Shown: positions 1 through 7,537 of the stretch, in pieces
Numbering within the stretch: position 1 is the stretch's first letter
How the letters are laid out: each line of letters begins with the position of its first letter
Source of the DNA: Reyranella sp.
GTDB taxonomy: Bacteria; Pseudomonadota; Alphaproteobacteria; Reyranellales; Reyranellaceae
Direction of reading: 5' to 3'
Length of the DNA stretch: 26,872 nt
Assembly (NCBI GenBank): GCA_004296815.1
Contig: SCVT01000610.1
Span: forward strand, 1 to 26,872
Notes under the pieces: model-generated
The model's database searches: none
What the model was told of the DNA's origin: nothing
Seen by the model: the letters and a program-made list of their open reading frames with translations, nothing else
Made by a program: the position numbers and the translations under genes

Positions 1-366
1 TACGAAGGACAACCTCACCCTGAGGAGCGCCCGTAGGGCGCGTCTCGAAGGGTGGCAACGGGACGCGATCTGGGGGCGACGCTTCGACAGAAGCCGTATG
101 GCGTCGTAGTCGCCCCTGATCAGCGCCTCTTTCTTGGCTCGCGACCAGCCTTTGATTTGGCGCTCGATGGCGATGGCATCGGTGATGTTGAGGCAGTGTT
201 GCGCCCAGACCAGGACGACGGGTCGACGAGTAGAGGTGTACCCGCCATAAGCGCCAGCATTGTGCTCGCCGAGACGCTGTTCCAGTCCACGCCGCGCTGA
301 GCCGATGTAGTAGCTGCCATCGGCACAGCGAAGCATATAGACGTAAGCGCCCGGCTCGTCGCTCAT
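1..366 (-). CDS. GIY-YIG nuclease family protein (partial, C-terminus beyond the left edge)
   Basis: Reading the minus strand from the ATG at 366 gives 122 codons with no stop before base 1. Residues 8-10 (YVY) and 19-22 (YYIG) form the GIY-YIG signature, R31 sits in the RLGEHN stretch as the likely catalytic arginine, and E69 (IERQIKGW) is the likely metal-binding glutamate. These are small single-domain putative endonucleases of about 90-100 residues; cellular roles are mostly unknown. The core ends near residue 100. Residues 104-118, including HPSRRALRALL, are encoded by the left palindromic repeat, so the reading frame runs straight through it. The second repeat copy begins 11 bp upstream of the start codon, so any promoter must lie in or beyond that repeat. 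Family call is firm; the true C-terminus cannot be seen. Confidence 0.85.
   Translation of the reverse strand, partial: MSDEPGAYVYMLRCADGSYYIGSARRGLEQRLGEHNAGAYGGYTSTRRPVVLVWAQHCLNITDAIAIERQIKGWSRAKKEALIRGDYDAIRLLSKRRPQIASRCHPSRRALRALLRVRLSFV
13..55 (+). repeat. Left copy of a 43-bp palindromic element
   Basis: This 43-bp copy matches the reverse complement of 378-420 at 42 of 43 positions; the one difference is in the inner loop. The copy is itself palindromic: GCGCCC-GTA-GGGCGC forms a perfect inner hairpin, and the outer CACCCT arms pair imperfectly. It overlaps the 3' part of the GIY-YIG reading frame. Palindromes of this general look are scattered in some alphaproteobacterial genomes; that comparison is from memory. 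Confidence 0.85.
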
Positions 367-377
367 TCTTCGCGTCC

Positions 378-420
378 CCACCCTTCGAGACGCGCCCTGC
401 GGGCGCTCCTCAGGGTGAGG
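378..420 (-). repeat. Right copy of the 43-bp palindromic element, inverted relative to the left copy
   Basis: This is the inverted partner of 13-55, lying between the GIY-YIG start (366) and the peroxiredoxin stop (454). The inner hairpin is GCGCCC-TGC-GGGCGC. The octamer CGCGTCCC next to it (371-378) recurs in inverted form inside the left copy at 60-67, after a 4-bp offset, so the repeat unit may extend slightly inward. It could also fold in transcripts reading out of the peroxiredoxin gene and act as a 3' stabilising or terminating structure. Confidence 0.85.
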
Positions 421-453
421 CAATATTTGGTCCCGCGGCTTCCCGAAAAGAAC

Positions 454-1116
454 TCAGCCCTTCGGCATCGGCACGATGCGGAGGTAGGGCTTCGGGGCTT
501 TCCAGCCGTTGGGGTACTTGGCCTTGGCGGCCTCGTCGGAGACGGCCGGGACGATGATGACGTCCTCGCCGTTCTTCCAGTTCACCGGCGTCGCCACCTG
601 GTGCTTGGCGGTGAGCTGGCAGCTCTCGAGGAGCCGCAGCACCTCGTCGAAGTTGCGGCCGGTGCTCATGGGGTAGGTGAGCATCGCCTTGATCTTCTTG
701 TCCGGGCCGATGATGAACACCGAGCGGACCGTGGCGTTGTCGGCCGCGGTGCGGCCCTCGGACGTCGTGCCGGCGCCCTCGGGCAGCATGTCGTAGGCGG
801 TGGCGACCTTGAGCTCGGGATCGCCGATCATCGGATAGGTGACGGCGTGGCCTTGAGTCTCCTCGATGTCCTTGGCCCACTTGGCGTGGTTGGTCACCGG
901 ATCGACGCTGAGGCCCACGATCTTGGTGTTGAGCTTGTCGAACTTGGGCTTGAGGCCGGCCATGTAGCCGAGCTCGGTGGTGCAGACCGGCGTGAAGTCC
1001 TTGGGATGCGAGAACAGGATCGCCCAGCCGTCGCCGATCCACTTGTGGAACTCGATCGGACCCTGGGTCGTCTCCGCCTTGAAGTCAGGCGCGGTCGAAT
1101 TGATGCGAAGCGTCAT
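454..1116 (-). CDS. 1-Cys peroxiredoxin (Prx6 family)
   Basis: This 220-residue protein reduces hydrogen peroxide and organic hydroperoxides through a single peroxidatic cysteine. The active-site run TPVCTTE places that cysteine at C45, with the supporting threonine at T42. The length and the long C-terminal extension ending in YLRIVPMPKG are typical of Prx6-type rather than AhpC-type enzymes. No resolving cysteine is placed as in 2-Cys enzymes; C186-type positions are absent and the only other prominent cysteine (LLESCQL) is not at a usual resolving site. The start is fixed by a strong AGGAGG Shine-Dalgarno sequence just upstream. The gene follows an SDR gene on the same strand by 48 bp, so the two may share a transcript. 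No OxyR-like site was recognised. Confidence 0.93.
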   Translation of the reverse strand: MTLRINSTAPDFKAETTQGPIEFHKWIGDGWAILFSHPKDFTPVCTTELGYMAGLKPKFDKLNTKIVGLSVDPVTNHAKWAKDIEETQGHAVTYPMIGDPELKVATAYDMLPEGAGTTSEGRTAADNATVRSVFIIGPDKKIKAMLTYPMSTGRNFDEVLRLLESCQLTAKHQVATPVNWKNGEDVIIVPAVSDEAAKAKYPNGWKAPKPYLRIVPMPKG

Positions 1117-1164
1117 GAGGTCCTCCTTTGAAGCGGCGCACGTTCGCGCCGGCGCGGCGTCCGG

Positions 1165-1908
1165 TCAAGCCTTGGAGGGGATCCAGCTCATGAGGCCGAT
1201 CCCGCCGTCGACTTCTATCGTCGTCCCCACGACATAACGGCCAAATCTTTCGGACAGAATTGCTACGGCGACCTGGGCGATGTCGTCCGGGGTGCCCGCA
1301 CGGCCGAGCGGGATCTGCTCGATCAGGGCTCCGAGATTGCCCGCGACGAAGCCGCCGCCGGGGATGGCGCCCGGCGCGATTGCATTCACCCTGATGCCGG
1401 ACGGCGCCAGCACGCGCGCCAGCTCCTTCATCACCATGGTCATGCCGGCTTTTGAGGCGCTGTAGTGCGGCAGGTTGCGGGGCGTCTCGCGGTGCTGCGA
1501 CGTCACCAGGATCATGCGGCCCTTCACCTTGTTGTCGCGCATGTGCCGGCCGACCTCGCGGCCGAGGAAGAACCCGGTCCGCAGGTTGATGTCGGTCATG
1601 GCGTCCCACGTCTCCTCGCTGACCGACAGCGGCGTGTCTGCCTCGAGGCGGCGCGGGCTCGCGGCATGGACGAACAGCGAGATGGTACCGAGCTTCTTCA
1701 CCGCGGCGTCGAGCAGGCCCTTCCAGCCGTCACGCTGGCCGAGATCGGCCTTGAGGAAGTCGATGCCGTCTTCCGCCGGAGGGGCGGTGATGTCGCTGCC
1801 GAGGACGATGGCGCCCTCCGCCTTGAGGGCCTTGGCGATGCCGCGGCCGATGCCGCCCGCGCAGCCGGTGATCAGGGCGCGCTCGCCCTCCAGAAGTTTC
1901 GTGCTCAT
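1165..1908 (-). CDS. SDR family NAD(P)-dependent oxidoreductase
   Basis: This is a 247-residue classical short-chain dehydrogenase. The Rossmann glycine motif TGCAGGIG is at 14-21, D39 at the end of beta-2 suggests NAD(H) preference, and the catalytic tetrad is N108, S137, Y149 (in YSASK) and K153. The usual NNAG is changed to HAAS at 81-84. The substrate cannot be told from sequence; many relatives are annotated as 3-oxoacyl-ACP-reductase-like or glucose-dehydrogenase-like. The ATG at 1908 is chosen because a GGGAGG Shine-Dalgarno lies right behind it; longer in-frame extensions would run into the divergent VOC gene. The gap to that gene is only 9 bp, so the promoter of this gene must lie inside the VOC coding sequence. 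Confidence 0.9.
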   Translation of the reverse strand: MSTKLLEGERALITGCAGGIGRGIAKALKAEGAIVLGSDITAPPAEDGIDFLKADLGQRDGWKGLLDAAVKKLGTISLFVHAASPRRLEADTPLSVSEETWDAMTDINLRTGFFLGREVGRHMRDNKVKGRMILVTSQHRETPRNLPHYSASKAGMTMVMKELARVLAPSGIRVNAIAPGAIPGGGFVAGNLGALIEQIPLGRAGTPDDIAQVAVAILSERFGRYVVGTTIEVDGGIGLMSWIPSKA

Positions 1909-1917
1909 AATCCTCCC

Positions 1918-2370
1918 ATGGCCAACGCGCGACCGCACTTCAAGCAGATCAACATTGTAAGCAGCGACATGGCTGCCTCGATAGCCTTCTATCGCCGGCT
2001 TGGCGCCGACATTCCCGAGGAGCGCGTGTGGGGCACGGCGAGCGGCACGCACCATGCCTCATCGGCTGAGAATGCGAGGGGCGCCGATCTTCTTCTCGAC
2101 AGCGTCCCGTTCGCGGGGATCTGGAACAGCGGCTGGCAGGGGCGCAAGGATCTCGCCGGCCGTGTCGTCGCCGACTTCGCCGTCGCCACGCGCGAGGAGG
2201 TCGATCGTATCTACGGCGACCTGACCACGGCGGGCCACACGGGCCTGCAGCCGCCCTACGACGCGTTCTGGGGCGCACGCTACGCGGTGGTCGAGGACCC
2301 CGACGGGCTGGCGGTCGGGCTCATCAGCCCGATCTCCGACGACAAGCTGTCGGCGCCGCCCGCCGTCTGA
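1918..2370 (+). CDS. VOC (glyoxalase/bleomycin-resistance) family protein
   Basis: This 150-residue protein has the two beta-alpha-beta-beta-beta repeats of the vicinal oxygen chelate fold: the first from FKQINIVSSD with AFYRRLGAD, the second ending in ARYAVVEDPDGLAVGLISP. In most metal-using members the final strand carries a glutamate (DPDGNxxEL); here that position reads VGL, so a usual metal ligand is missing and catalysis by the classical mechanism is doubtful. A role in binding or self-protection is possible but unproven. The ATG at 1918 has no clear Shine-Dalgarno because the 9 bp upstream are the ribosome site of the opposite gene; it may be weakly or leaderlessly translated. The stop overlaps the tlyA start by 1 bp (TGATG), implying co-translation. 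Confidence 0.82.
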   Translation: MANARPHFKQINIVSSDMAASIAFYRRLGADIPEERVWGTASGTHHASSAENARGADLLLDSVPFAGIWNSGWQGRKDLAGRVVADFAVATREEVDRIYGDLTTAGHTGLQPPYDAFWGARYAVVEDPDGLAVGLISPISDDKLSAPPAV

Positions 2371-3125
2371 TGGCGAAGACACGCCTCGACGTGGCGCTGG
2401 TCGAGCGCGGCCTGGCGGAGACACGCGCCGCGGCGCAGCGACTCGTCATGGCGGGGCTCGTCTTCTCCAACGACAAGCGCCTCGACAAGGCGGGCTATGG
2501 CGTCGCGCCGGATATGCCGCTCGAGGTGCGTGGCCAGCCGCATCCCTATGTCTCGCGCGGCGGGCTGAAGCTCGAGAAGGCGCTGGATCACTTCGCCATT
2601 CCCGTCGCGGGACGCATCGCGCTCGATGTCGGCTCCTCGACCGGCGGCTTCACCGACTGTCTGCTGCAGAGGGGCGCCGCCAAGGTCTATGCCGTCGATG
2701 TCGGTACCAACCAGCTCGCCTGGAAGCTGCGCTCCGATCCCCGCGTCGTCTCGATGGAAAAGACCAACATCCGTGACGTGACCGCGGCGCAGATCCCCGA
2801 GCGCGTGGACCTCATCGTCTGCGACGCCTCGTTCATCGGCCTGCGCACGGCGCTGCCGGCGGCGCTGGCGCTGGCGGCCGATGGCGCGCATCTCGCGGCG
2901 CTGATCAAGCCGCAGTTCGAGGTGGGCAAGGGGCGCGTCGGCAAAGGCGGCATCGTGCGCGAACCCGAGCTGCACGAGGAGGTACGCGCCACCATCGCGG
3001 CGTGGCTGGCGGAACAGCCCGGCTGGACCGTGCTGGGCACGACCGAGAGCCCGATCGAGGGCGCGGAGGGGAACAAGGAGTTCCTGATCGCCGGCCGCTT
3101 CAGCGCACCGCGCGCGTCACCCTGA
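2370..3125 (+). CDS. tlyA: TlyA family rRNA (cytidine-2'-O)-methyltransferase
   Basis: This 251-residue protein is a TlyA-type 2'-O-methyltransferase; characterised family members methylate 16S and sometimes 23S rRNA and can affect capreomycin sensitivity. An S4 RNA-binding domain fills roughly residues 4-60 (RLDVALVERGLAETRAAAQ). The FtsJ-like SAM domain follows, with the SAM-binding run DVGSSTGGFTDCLL at 86-99. A likely K-D-K-E tetrad is K67, D152, K180 (KPQFE) and E237. Length fits the shorter TlyA class. The gene is coupled to the VOC gene by a 1-bp overlap. Its last 26 bp overlap the end of the convergent RsmC-like gene, so the two messages are complementary at their 3' ends. Confidence 0.93.
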   Translation: MAKTRLDVALVERGLAETRAAAQRLVMAGLVFSNDKRLDKAGYGVAPDMPLEVRGQPHPYVSRGGLKLEKALDHFAIPVAGRIALDVGSSTGGFTDCLLQRGAAKVYAVDVGTNQLAWKLRSDPRVVSMEKTNIRDVTAAQIPERVDLIVCDASFIGLRTALPAALALAADGAHLAALIKPQFEVGKGRVGKGGIVREPELHEEVRATIAAWLAEQPGWTVLGTTESPIEGAEGNKEFLIAGRFSAPRASP

Positions 3126-4059
3126 ACTTGTTGTTGTCGGCCAGCGTCTCGAACGAGGCGAAGTGCGCCTTGAGCGTGGGCTCGTAGGGCAGGCCGCGGT
3201 TGGCGACCATGTAGAGGGCGCCGCCGGGCTCGAGCGCGCGCGCGGCCGCTTCGATCACCTTTCGTCCGAGCTCCGGTACCGACGCGCGGCCGGTGTGGAA
3301 GGGCGGATTGCAGACGATCGCGTCGTAGGTGGAGGGCGGCTTCTCGGCCGTCAGGTCGATCCAGTGAAACGAGGCGCGCGGGTCGGTCACGTTGGCGCGC
3401 GCGGCTTCGAGGGCGCGGTGCTCGGCGTCGATCAGGTCGAACGACGTTGCCGCGGGGGAGCGCAGCACTTCGCGCGCGAGATAGCCCCAGCCGCAGCCGA
3501 AGTCTGCGACGTGGCCCGTGAGATCGGATGGCAGGTGCTTCGCGAGCAACGACGAACCGTCGTCGATCTTGTCCCAGGAGAAGATGCCGGGCTGGCTCAT
3601 CCAGGAGCCGTCGCCGACGGGCTGCAGGGTGGCGAGCTTCTGCCAATAGTCGGGCGGTTCGCGCTCGCCCTTCGTGAACCAGAAGACGCGGCTGTGATAC
3701 TTCGAGAGCTGTTCGACGCCGCCGAAGGCCTTGGCGACGTGCTTCTCCAGACTCGCGGCACCATCGTCGTTGGCCCCGGCGCAGACGAGTGTGCCGCCGG
3801 GCGCGAGCAGCACCCAGGCGCGCGCGATGTTGGCGAAGCTCTCCTCCTTGTGCTTGGTCAGCAGCACGAGTCCCTGGTCGTAGCTGCCACCCTCCAGGCG
3901 CGGCGTCGCGCCCTGGAGCCTGAGGAAATCCGGCCGGAACGATTGCTCCGCATCGACCTCGCCGAGCGTCATGGGCTCGGCGCGGATGAAGAACGACCGT
4001 TCCGGTCGAAGCGCTCCGGTTTCGAAAGCGTAGGAGAGGGCGCGTCCTGCCTGAGTCAA
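3100..4059 (-). CDS. RsmC-like class I SAM-dependent methyltransferase
   Basis: This 319-residue protein resembles RsmC, the 16S rRNA guanine-N2 methyltransferase (G1207 in E. coli), with its duplicated methyltransferase layout. The N-terminal half (about 1-140) is a degenerate copy (TLVCAGANDDG). The C-terminal half carries the SAM motif DFGCGWGYLA at 186-195 and the N2-methyltransferase motif NPPFH at 251-255. The reading frame opens with a TTG at 4059 and no clear Shine-Dalgarno; an internal ATG at residue 30 is a poorer choice because the preceding residues look like conserved domain sequence. With tlyA converging on it, two rRNA methyltransferase genes meet tail to tail here. The exact target base is inferred from family only. 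Confidence 0.85.
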   Translation of the reverse strand: MTQAGRALSYAFETGALRPERSFFIRAEPMTLGEVDAEQSFRPDFLRLQGATPRLEGGSYDQGLVLLTKHKEESFANIARAWVLLAPGGTLVCAGANDDGAASLEKHVAKAFGGVEQLSKYHSRVFWFTKGEREPPDYWQKLATLQPVGDGSWMSQPGIFSWDKIDDGSSLLAKHLPSDLTGHVADFGCGWGYLAREVLRSPAATSFDLIDAEHRALEAARANVTDPRASFHWIDLTAEKPPSTYDAIVCNPPFHTGRASVPELGRKVIEAAARALEPGGALYMVANRGLPYEPTLKAHFASFETLADNNKFRVTRAVR

Positions 4060-4075
4060 TAAACTGGGCTCACGG

Positions 4076-5143
4076 CTATGGGACGAGGACAGCGCGTCCC
4101 ATGATCAGGCCCTTGCGAAGCTCCTGCAGCGTCGCATCGGCCTCGTCGAGCTTGCGCTTCACGATCGGCACTGGGGTCACCTTGCCGCCGGTCACGAGGT
4201 CCATCATCTCCTTCATCTCGGCCGGGCTGCCGGTGACCGAGCCCACGATCTGGCAGCCGGTGAAGGCGAACATCGGCAGCGGGATCGAGAAATTGCCGCC
4301 GAACAGGCCGACGATGACGAGACGGCCACCGCGGCCCAGTGCCCGCAGGCCGAACTGCGCCGAGCTCTCGGCGCCCACGAAGTCGATGGCCGCACCGACG
4401 CCGGTGCCGCCGGTCAGGTCCTGGATCTGCTTGCGTGCTTCCTTGTCGCGCGGGTCGAGCGCCGCCACGGCGCCGTTCTCCAGCGCGAGCTTGCGCTTGT
4501 TCTCGTCGATGTCGGCCACGATCGGCTCACGGCCCAGCACCGACTTGGCGAAGCGCACGCCCATCAGGCCGACGCCGCCGGCGCCGATCACCAGGATCGG
4601 CTTGCCGCCGTCCTGGCCCTCGGCCTTCTTCACCGCGCTGAAGGCGGTGATGCCGGAGCAGGCGTAGAGGCAGGCGAGCTCGGTCGGCAGGTTGCCGTAG
4701 GGGTAGAGGTACTTGCCGTGTGGCACGAGCACGTGGTCGGCATAGCCGCCGTCGTTGTTCACACCGAGTGCGCGCGGCGTGGGGCAGAGATGCTCGATGC
4801 CGGTGGTGCAGTACCAGCACTTGCCGCAGCCGATCCAGGGATAGACCACCGCCTTGTCGCCGACCTTGGCGCCCCCCTTCGAATCCTTGGCGGCGTCGGG
4901 ACCCAGCGCCACGACCTCGCCCACGATCTCGTGGCCCATGGTGCGCGGCGGGTTCATCGTCTTCTGCGTCGACACCTTGTTGCCGCCGCCCATGTCGAAG
5001 AAGCCCTCCCACAGATGGACGTCGCTATGGCAGACGCCGGCGGCCGTGACGCGCACCAGCACCTCGGTGCCCTGCGGTGCGGGGTTCGCCGCCTCGACCT
5101 TCTGCAGCGGCTGACCGAACTCGACGACCTTGTAGCTTTTCAT
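4076..5143 (-). CDS. Zinc-dependent alcohol dehydrogenase (MDR superfamily)
   Basis: This 355-residue medium-chain dehydrogenase should oxidise a primary or secondary alcohol, or reduce an aldehyde, with NAD(H). Catalytic zinc ligands are C38 (VCHSDVHLWEG) and the H71-E72 pair (GHE). The structural zinc loop has C106, C109, C112 and C120. The Rossmann motif GAGGVG is at 187-192 and acidic D211/D213 after beta-2 point to NAD rather than NADP. The start is the ATG at 5143, preceded by GGGAG. Although the frame stays open far upstream across the neighbouring gene, that stretch is antisense to a well-conserved enzyme and is not coding. It is transcribed away from the molybdenum enzyme gene across a 51-bp gap holding an inverted repeat, suggesting joint control. 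Substrate is unknown. Confidence 0.93.
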   Translation of the reverse strand: MKSYKVVEFGQPLQKVEAANPAPQGTEVLVRVTAAGVCHSDVHLWEGFFDMGGGNKVSTQKTMNPPRTMGHEIVGEVVALGPDAAKDSKGGAKVGDKAVVYPWIGCGKCWYCTTGIEHLCPTPRALGVNNDGGYADHVLVPHGKYLYPYGNLPTELACLYACSGITAFSAVKKAEGQDGGKPILVIGAGGVGLMGVRFAKSVLGREPIVADIDENKRKLALENGAVAALDPRDKEARKQIQDLTGGTGVGAAIDFVGAESSAQFGLRALGRGGRLVIVGLFGGNFSIPLPMFAFTGCQIVGSVTGSPAEMKEMMDLVTGGKVTPVPIVKRKLDEADATLQELRKGLIMGRAVLVP

Positions 5144-5158
5144 TGGGCGAACTCCCGT

Positions 5159-5178
5159 TATTGTCGGAGGGAACAATA
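5159..5178. promoter_or_regulatory. Inverted repeat, candidate operator in the divergent dehydrogenase promoter
   Basis: TATTGT (5159-5164) and ACAATA (5173-5178) are perfect inverted half-sites around an 8-bp spacer, in the middle of the 51-bp gap between two divergent genes. The position suits a dimeric regulator controlling both. No regulator gene lies beside it. Confidence 0.4.
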
Positions 5179-5194
5179 GGTAGGGTGGGGACGC

Positions 5195-7531
5195 ATGGGC
5201 AAGTACGGCATCGGCCAGCCGGTGGTGCGCTTCGAGGATGCGCGGCTGCTGCGCGGGCAGGGCAAGTTCATCAACGACATGAACCTGCCCCGCCAGACGT
5301 ACGCCGTGTTCGTGCGCTCGCCGCACGCCCACGCCAAGATCCGCTCGATCGACACAAAGGCCGCCGCGGCATCCGAGGGCGTCATCGCGGTCTACACCGG
5401 CCACGATGTCGTGGCCGAAGGGCTCGGCATGCCCAAGGCCAACATGCCGAGGAAGCGCCCCGACGGTAAGCCGATGTTCGCGCCGCAGCGGCCGCCGCTC
5501 GTGACCGACCGCGTGCGCTATGTCGGCGATCCGGTGGCGATGGTGGTGGCCGAGACGCTGGCAGAAGCCAAGGATGCGGCCGAGGTGGTCGAGATCGACT
5601 ACGAGGCGCTGCCCTCGGTGACGCTCACCGAGGACACGGTGAAGCCGGGGGCGCCTGCGGTGTGGGACGACTGCCCGGACAACGTCTCCAACTTCACGGA
5701 GCGCGGCAACAAGGTGGCGACCGAGGAGGCGATCAAGGGCGCGGCGAAGGTCATCAAGCGGCGCTACGTGATCACGCGCGTGCATGCGCAGTACATGGAG
5801 CCGCGCGGCACGCTCGCGACCTACGACCAGGGCGAGGATCGCATGATCCTCTACGCCGACGTTCAGTACCCCCATCGCGTGCGCAACATGCTGGCGCAGA
5901 ACGTCTTCAAGGTGCCCGAGAGCAAGATGCGCGTGATCGCCCAGGATGTGGGCGGCGGCTTCGGCACCAAGGGCTGGCAGTACATCGAGCATCGCCTGAC
6001 CCTGTGGGCCGCGCGCAAGCTGCTGCGGCCGGTGAAATGGACCTGCGAGCGCAGCGAAGCGGTGATGGCCGACGAGCACGGCCGCGACAATGTCGGCGAG
6101 ATCGAGCTGGCGCTCGATGCGGACAACAGGTTCGTGGCGCTGCGGCTCAACATGCTGGCCAATATCGGCGCCTATGTCGGCTCCGACCGCAACCTGCTCT
6201 CGCCATTCGGCCAGATCGGTACGGTGCTGGGCGTCTATGCGATCCCCAAGACCTACATCAACGTGGTGGGCGTGCTCTCCAACACCAACCCGACGGCGCC
6301 CTACCGCGGCGCGGGACGACCGGAGGCGATCTATCTCATCGAGCGGCTGATCGACGATGCGGCGCGCGAGCTGGGCGTCGACCGCATCGCGCTGCGACGC
6401 AAAAACATGCTGGCGCCCTCGGCGCTGCCTTACCAAAGCCCGGCCGGGCCGTTCTACGATTGCGGCGAGTTCGAGAAGAACCTCGACCTCGCGCTGAAGC
6501 TCGCCGACGTCGACGGCTACGCCGCACGCGCCGAGGACTCGAAGAAGCGCGGCAAGCTGCGCGGGCTCGGCATCGTGAACGCGATCGAGCAGGCGGCGGG
6601 ACCGGCGCAGCCGGAGTACGCCGAGATCCGTTTCAATCCTTCGGGAACGGCTGCGCTGCTGATGGGCACCAAGGCACAGGGCCAGGGCCACGAGACCATG
6701 TTCAAGCAGATCCTGAATGAGCGGCTCGGCATCGATCCGAACGAGGTGCAATACATCGACGGCGACACCGACCGCGTGGCCTTCGGCATGGGCACCAACG
6801 GCTCGCGCTCGACCGTGCTCGGCGGCTCGGCGGTCTACGAGGCGGCCGACAAGGTCATTGCCAAGGGCAAGTTGCTGGCCGGGCACCTGCTGGAAGCGGG
6901 TGAGCAGGATATCGAGTTCGAGGACGGCACCTTCCGGGTCAAGGGCACCGACAAGGTGATCGCGCTCAAGGAAGTGGCCAAGGCCGCGTTCAACCCGACC
7001 AAATGGCCAAAGGGCAGGTTTGAGGGCGGGCTCTACGAGAACGCGACCTTCAAGGCCGAGAAGGACACCTTCCCCAATGGCTGCCACATCTGCGAGGTCG
7101 AGATCGATCCCGAGACCGGCGCAGTGAAGCTCGACCGTTACGCCGTGGTCGACGATGTCGGCACGGTGATGAATCCGCTGGGCCTCAAGGGCCAGATCCA
7201 CGGCGGCGTGGCGCAGGGCGTGGGCCAGATCCTGGGCGAACAGGTCGTGTGGGACCGCAAGAGCGGCCAGCTCCTGACCGCGAGCTTCCTCGACTACACG
7301 ATGCCGCGTGCCGACATGCTCTGCAGCATGGAGATCAAGTCGAATCCCGTACCGACCAAGTACAATCCGCTGGGTGCCAAGGGCGCGGGCGAGGCTGGCA
7401 CGGTGGGTGCGATGCCGGTCGTGATGAACGCAGTGATCGACGCGCTGGCGCCGCTCGGCGTGAAGGACGTGGCGATGCCCGCGACGGCCGAGAATGTGTG
7501 GAAGGCCATCGCGGCGGCGAAGGGCGCCTGA
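5195..7531 (+). CDS. Xanthine dehydrogenase/aldehyde oxidase family molybdenum-binding subunit
   Basis: This 778-residue protein matches the large, molybdopterin-binding subunit (CoxL/XdhB-like) of the xanthine oxidase family, which hydroxylates aldehydes, purines or aromatic heterocycles with water as the oxygen source. The small N-terminal a/b-hammerhead domain comes first (RLLRGQGKFINDMNLP). VGGGFGTK at 252-259 and PYRGAGRPEA at 369-378 are cofactor-loop motifs. The catalytic glutamate is E733 in GAKGAGEAG. The loop reads YRGAGR rather than the AYxCSFR of form I CO dehydrogenase, so true CO oxidation is unlikely. The start is the ATG at 5195 behind GGGTGGGG. Neither the FAD subunit nor the [2Fe-2S] subunit is adjacent on either side, which is unusual because the three are normally one operon; partners must be encoded elsewhere. 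Confidence 0.93.
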   Translation: MGKYGIGQPVVRFEDARLLRGQGKFINDMNLPRQTYAVFVRSPHAHAKIRSIDTKAAAASEGVIAVYTGHDVVAEGLGMPKANMPRKRPDGKPMFAPQRPPLVTDRVRYVGDPVAMVVAETLAEAKDAAEVVEIDYEALPSVTLTEDTVKPGAPAVWDDCPDNVSNFTERGNKVATEEAIKGAAKVIKRRYVITRVHAQYMEPRGTLATYDQGEDRMILYADVQYPHRVRNMLAQNVFKVPESKMRVIAQDVGGGFGTKGWQYIEHRLTLWAARKLLRPVKWTCERSEAVMADEHGRDNVGEIELALDADNRFVALRLNMLANIGAYVGSDRNLLSPFGQIGTVLGVYAIPKTYINVVGVLSNTNPTAPYRGAGRPEAIYLIERLIDDAARELGVDRIALRRKNMLAPSALPYQSPAGPFYDCGEFEKNLDLALKLADVDGYAARAEDSKKRGKLRGLGIVNAIEQAAGPAQPEYAEIRFNPSGTAALLMGTKAQGQGHETMFKQILNERLGIDPNEVQYIDGDTDRVAFGMGTNGSRSTVLGGSAVYEAADKVIAKGKLLAGHLLEAGEQDIEFEDGTFRVKGTDKVIALKEVAKAAFNPTKWPKGRFEGGLYENATFKAEKDTFPNGCHICEVEIDPETGAVKLDRYAVVDDVGTVMNPLGLKGQIHGGVAQGVGQILGEQVVWDRKSGQLLTASFLDYTMPRADMLCSMEIKSNPVPTKYNPLGAKGAGEAGTVGAMPVVMNAVIDALAPLGVKDVAMPATAENVWKAIAAAKGA

Positions 7532-7537
7532 CCGTCC

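Noticed and set aside
13..420. The two palindromic repeats as a CRISPR or as IS terminal inverted repeats
   Set aside because: Only two copies in inverted orientation with a gene between them and no regular spacers; no transposase, and no flanking target-site duplication was seen.
5144..7201. The alcohol dehydrogenase frame stays open for about 686 codons upstream, antisense to the molybdenum subunit gene
   Set aside because: The extension is histidine/arginine/leucine-rich low-similarity sequence mirroring a well-conserved gene; open antisense frames are expected at high GC. The ATG at 5143 has a ribosome site and the family N-terminus.
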